Program-made: the position numbers and the translations under genes
Origin: a virus
Reading direction: 5' to 3' (one strand)
Length of the DNA: 39,415 nucleotides
Virus record (IMG/VR): IMGVR_UViG_3300043568_000922
Location: 1-39,415 of that record
The notes under the pieces: generated by a model
What the model was told of the DNA's origin: nothing
Databases searched by the model: none
Seen by the model: the letters and a program-made list of their open reading frames with translations, nothing else
Part shown: positions 38,286-39,415 of the stretch, piece by piece
Layout: every line of letters begins with the position of its first letter
Position numbering within the stretch: the stretch's first letter is position 1

Positions 38286-39415
38286 TAATATCTACTTCCT
38301 CTAATACTTCCTGAGTTAGATCTTGCAATCTTACCCATAACAACGTTTGCAATTTCATCTGCAGAAGAGCTACTTCCAGATACATTTACATTTATACTGT
38401 AACTATTATTATACATGGTAGAAGCATTTGATGAATTAGTAATTGACTGAGAAACTGGAACATTGGTAATATTGTTAGCAGGAACATCGTATCTTGGAGA
38501 TCCTAGATTCATTCCTCCAATTGATGGGAACACTCCAGAATTAATAGACTCTAGCATAGGCAAGAAAGTTTTTGCAGCATTCTTGTTAATAACAAATTCA
38601 CCAGGAGTGAGCATGGCTGGGACAGTATCTCTCATTCCAATTCCAGCAACCTGCCCACCAAGGTTTAACAACTGTACAGGGGTAGATGGATTCTGTTGGT
38701 TATAAATGGTTGCCATGGCATTGTATGATGTTTTATATTCATCAAGTGCTGCTTTTTCTGCTGCATTAAGCTTGGTTTTGTTCTTTTTCTTATTAAGTTC
38801 ATCATAAGCTTTCTTTTGTTCTAGAAGGTAGATTCTTGTTTCCACCTTTTCACGATCTTCAGCTACCTTTAATCTCTTCTTTTCATTTTCGTATAATGCG
38901 TCTTCTAATGTTTGCATTTCAAGATTCTTATTATAAATGCTAGTTTGAATTATTTCTATACTTTTTTGAATTGTTTCTATGCTTGCTTCAATACCTTTTC
39001 TTGTCATTAAAGTACCATTTACATCAACTGTTAAATTCTTTAATGCTTCTTGTCTTTGGAGTTCCAAAGCAGTCTTGGTATCTTCTATCTGACTTTCTGC
39101 AGATTGCTGAGTTATGTCAGACATGGCAGATGCAGCTCCAGCAATGTCACCAGAAGCTAGTGCGGATGCAAGAGTTATTCTAGATTGTTCTTGACCTGCC
39201 AATCTTGAATTTGATGCAGACACTCTATCTAGTGCAGATATTCTATTATCATATACAGTATTTACTTCATCTTCTTTTTTAGAAAGTTCTTCTAAAGCTT
39301 TTTGTCTTACTTCAATTTGCTTTTCTTCTAAAGCTATTTGTCTTTGTTGCAATTGAATTTCTCTAGAAATATCTTTAATTCTTTTGTTAAATCCTTCTGC
39401 TTCTTTATCAATAAG
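38285..39415 (-). CDS. Tape measure protein, C-terminal part (partial)
   Basis: The frame is open to the right edge, so the start is outside the window; 376 residues are seen. The front is a long charged coiled coil (LQQRQIALEEKQIEVRQKA and further Glu/Lys/Gln heptads), typical of tape measure proteins that set tail length. The C-terminal part contains GMRDTVPAMLTPGEFVINKN, a recurring motif of phage tape measure proteins, and a Ser/Asn-rich end. It is followed by the distal-tail-like gene. Full-length members usually exceed 1000 residues, so most of it lies beyond the edge. Confidence 0.85.
   Translation of the reverse strand, partial: LIDKEAEGFNKRIKDISREIQLQQRQIALEEKQIEVRQKALEELSKKEDEVNTVYDNRISALDRVSASNSRLAGQEQSRITLASALASGDIAGAASAMSDITQQSAESQIEDTKTALELQRQEALKNLTVDVNGTLMTRKGIEASIETIQKSIEIIQTSIYNKNLEMQTLEDALYENEKKRLKVAEDREKVETRIYLLEQKKAYDELNKKKNKTKLNAAEKAALDEYKTSYNAMATIYNQQNPSTPVQLLNLGGQVAGIGMRDTVPAMLTPGEFVINKNAAKTFLPMLESINSGVFPSIGGMNLGSPRYDVPANNITNVPVSQSITNSSNASTMYNNSYSINVNVSGSSSSADEIANVVMGKIARSNSGSIRGSRY

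Noticed and set aside
1-39415. tRNA or other structured RNA genes
   Set aside because: All intergenic gaps are under about 75 bases and contain only promoters, hairpins or ribosome sites; no cloverleaf-like sequence was seen.

Overview
This window is a densely packed segment of a double-stranded DNA tailed phage (siphovirus-like tail genes). It is probably from an aquatic, low-GC actinobacterium. The phage call rests on a tape-measure protein, a set of minor tail proteins, both terminase subunits, a phage replisome and a lysis cassette. The actinobacterial host is an inference. It rests on a WhiB-like Fe-S regulator (a family confined to Actinobacteria and their phages), a DnaE-type replicative polymerase, an FmdB-like zinc ribbon, several start codons placed only 6-7 bases after a -10 box as expected for leaderless mRNAs, and low GC judged by eye. 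Every supported gene is on the minus strand, so transcription runs from the right end to the left. Neighbouring genes typically overlap by 1-8 bases, and there is no stretch over 300 bases without a gene.

Layout in transcription order. (1) 39415-30159: the 3' part of the tape measure gene, a distal-tail-like protein, a 1496-aa tail/baseplate protein, an Ala-rich coiled-coil protein with 36-base tandem repeats, and three smaller tail proteins. (2) 30143-18774: a helix-turn-helix regulator, then replication and recombination genes. These are a DnaB-like helicase, short DnaG-like primase, gp32-like ssDNA-binding protein, DnaE polymerase, MazG-like pyrophosphohydrolase, RecA, two PD-(D/E)XK nucleases (one Cas4-like), a RuvC-like resolvase and small zinc proteins. 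(3) 18774-13479: a DUF1599-like protein, terminase small and large subunits, then a RmlB-like sugar dehydratase and a CBS-less IMPDH/GMP reductase. (4) 13463-7762: an odd multidomain protein, then small genes including a SLOG-like protein, membrane proteins, WhiB, SSB, an FmdB-like zinc ribbon and many unknowns. Most of the recognisable promoters are here. (5) 7740-2834: an FtsZ homologue cut off right after the GTPase core, followed by a five-gene surface-glycan cassette. (6) 2761-1: two Sec-exported proteins, two holin-like membrane proteins, a terminator and the start of an M23-type endolysin. Portal, capsid protease, capsid and head-tail genes are not here and presumably lie outside the window.

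The replication block looks nearly self-sufficient (helicase, primase, polymerase, SSB, recombinase). The polymerase keeps all the metal-binding positions of the PHP proofreading domain. The left half is rich in host-facing functions: cell division (FtsZ core), purine supply (IMPDH/GMPR), envelope glycan synthesis, exported proteins and transcription control (WhiB). The most striking item is the phage FtsZ, which keeps GTP-binding and catalytic loops but lacks the linker and C-terminal peptide used to recruit the divisome. Six small genes missed by simple long-ORF calling were recovered from stop/start overlaps and ribosome binding sites.
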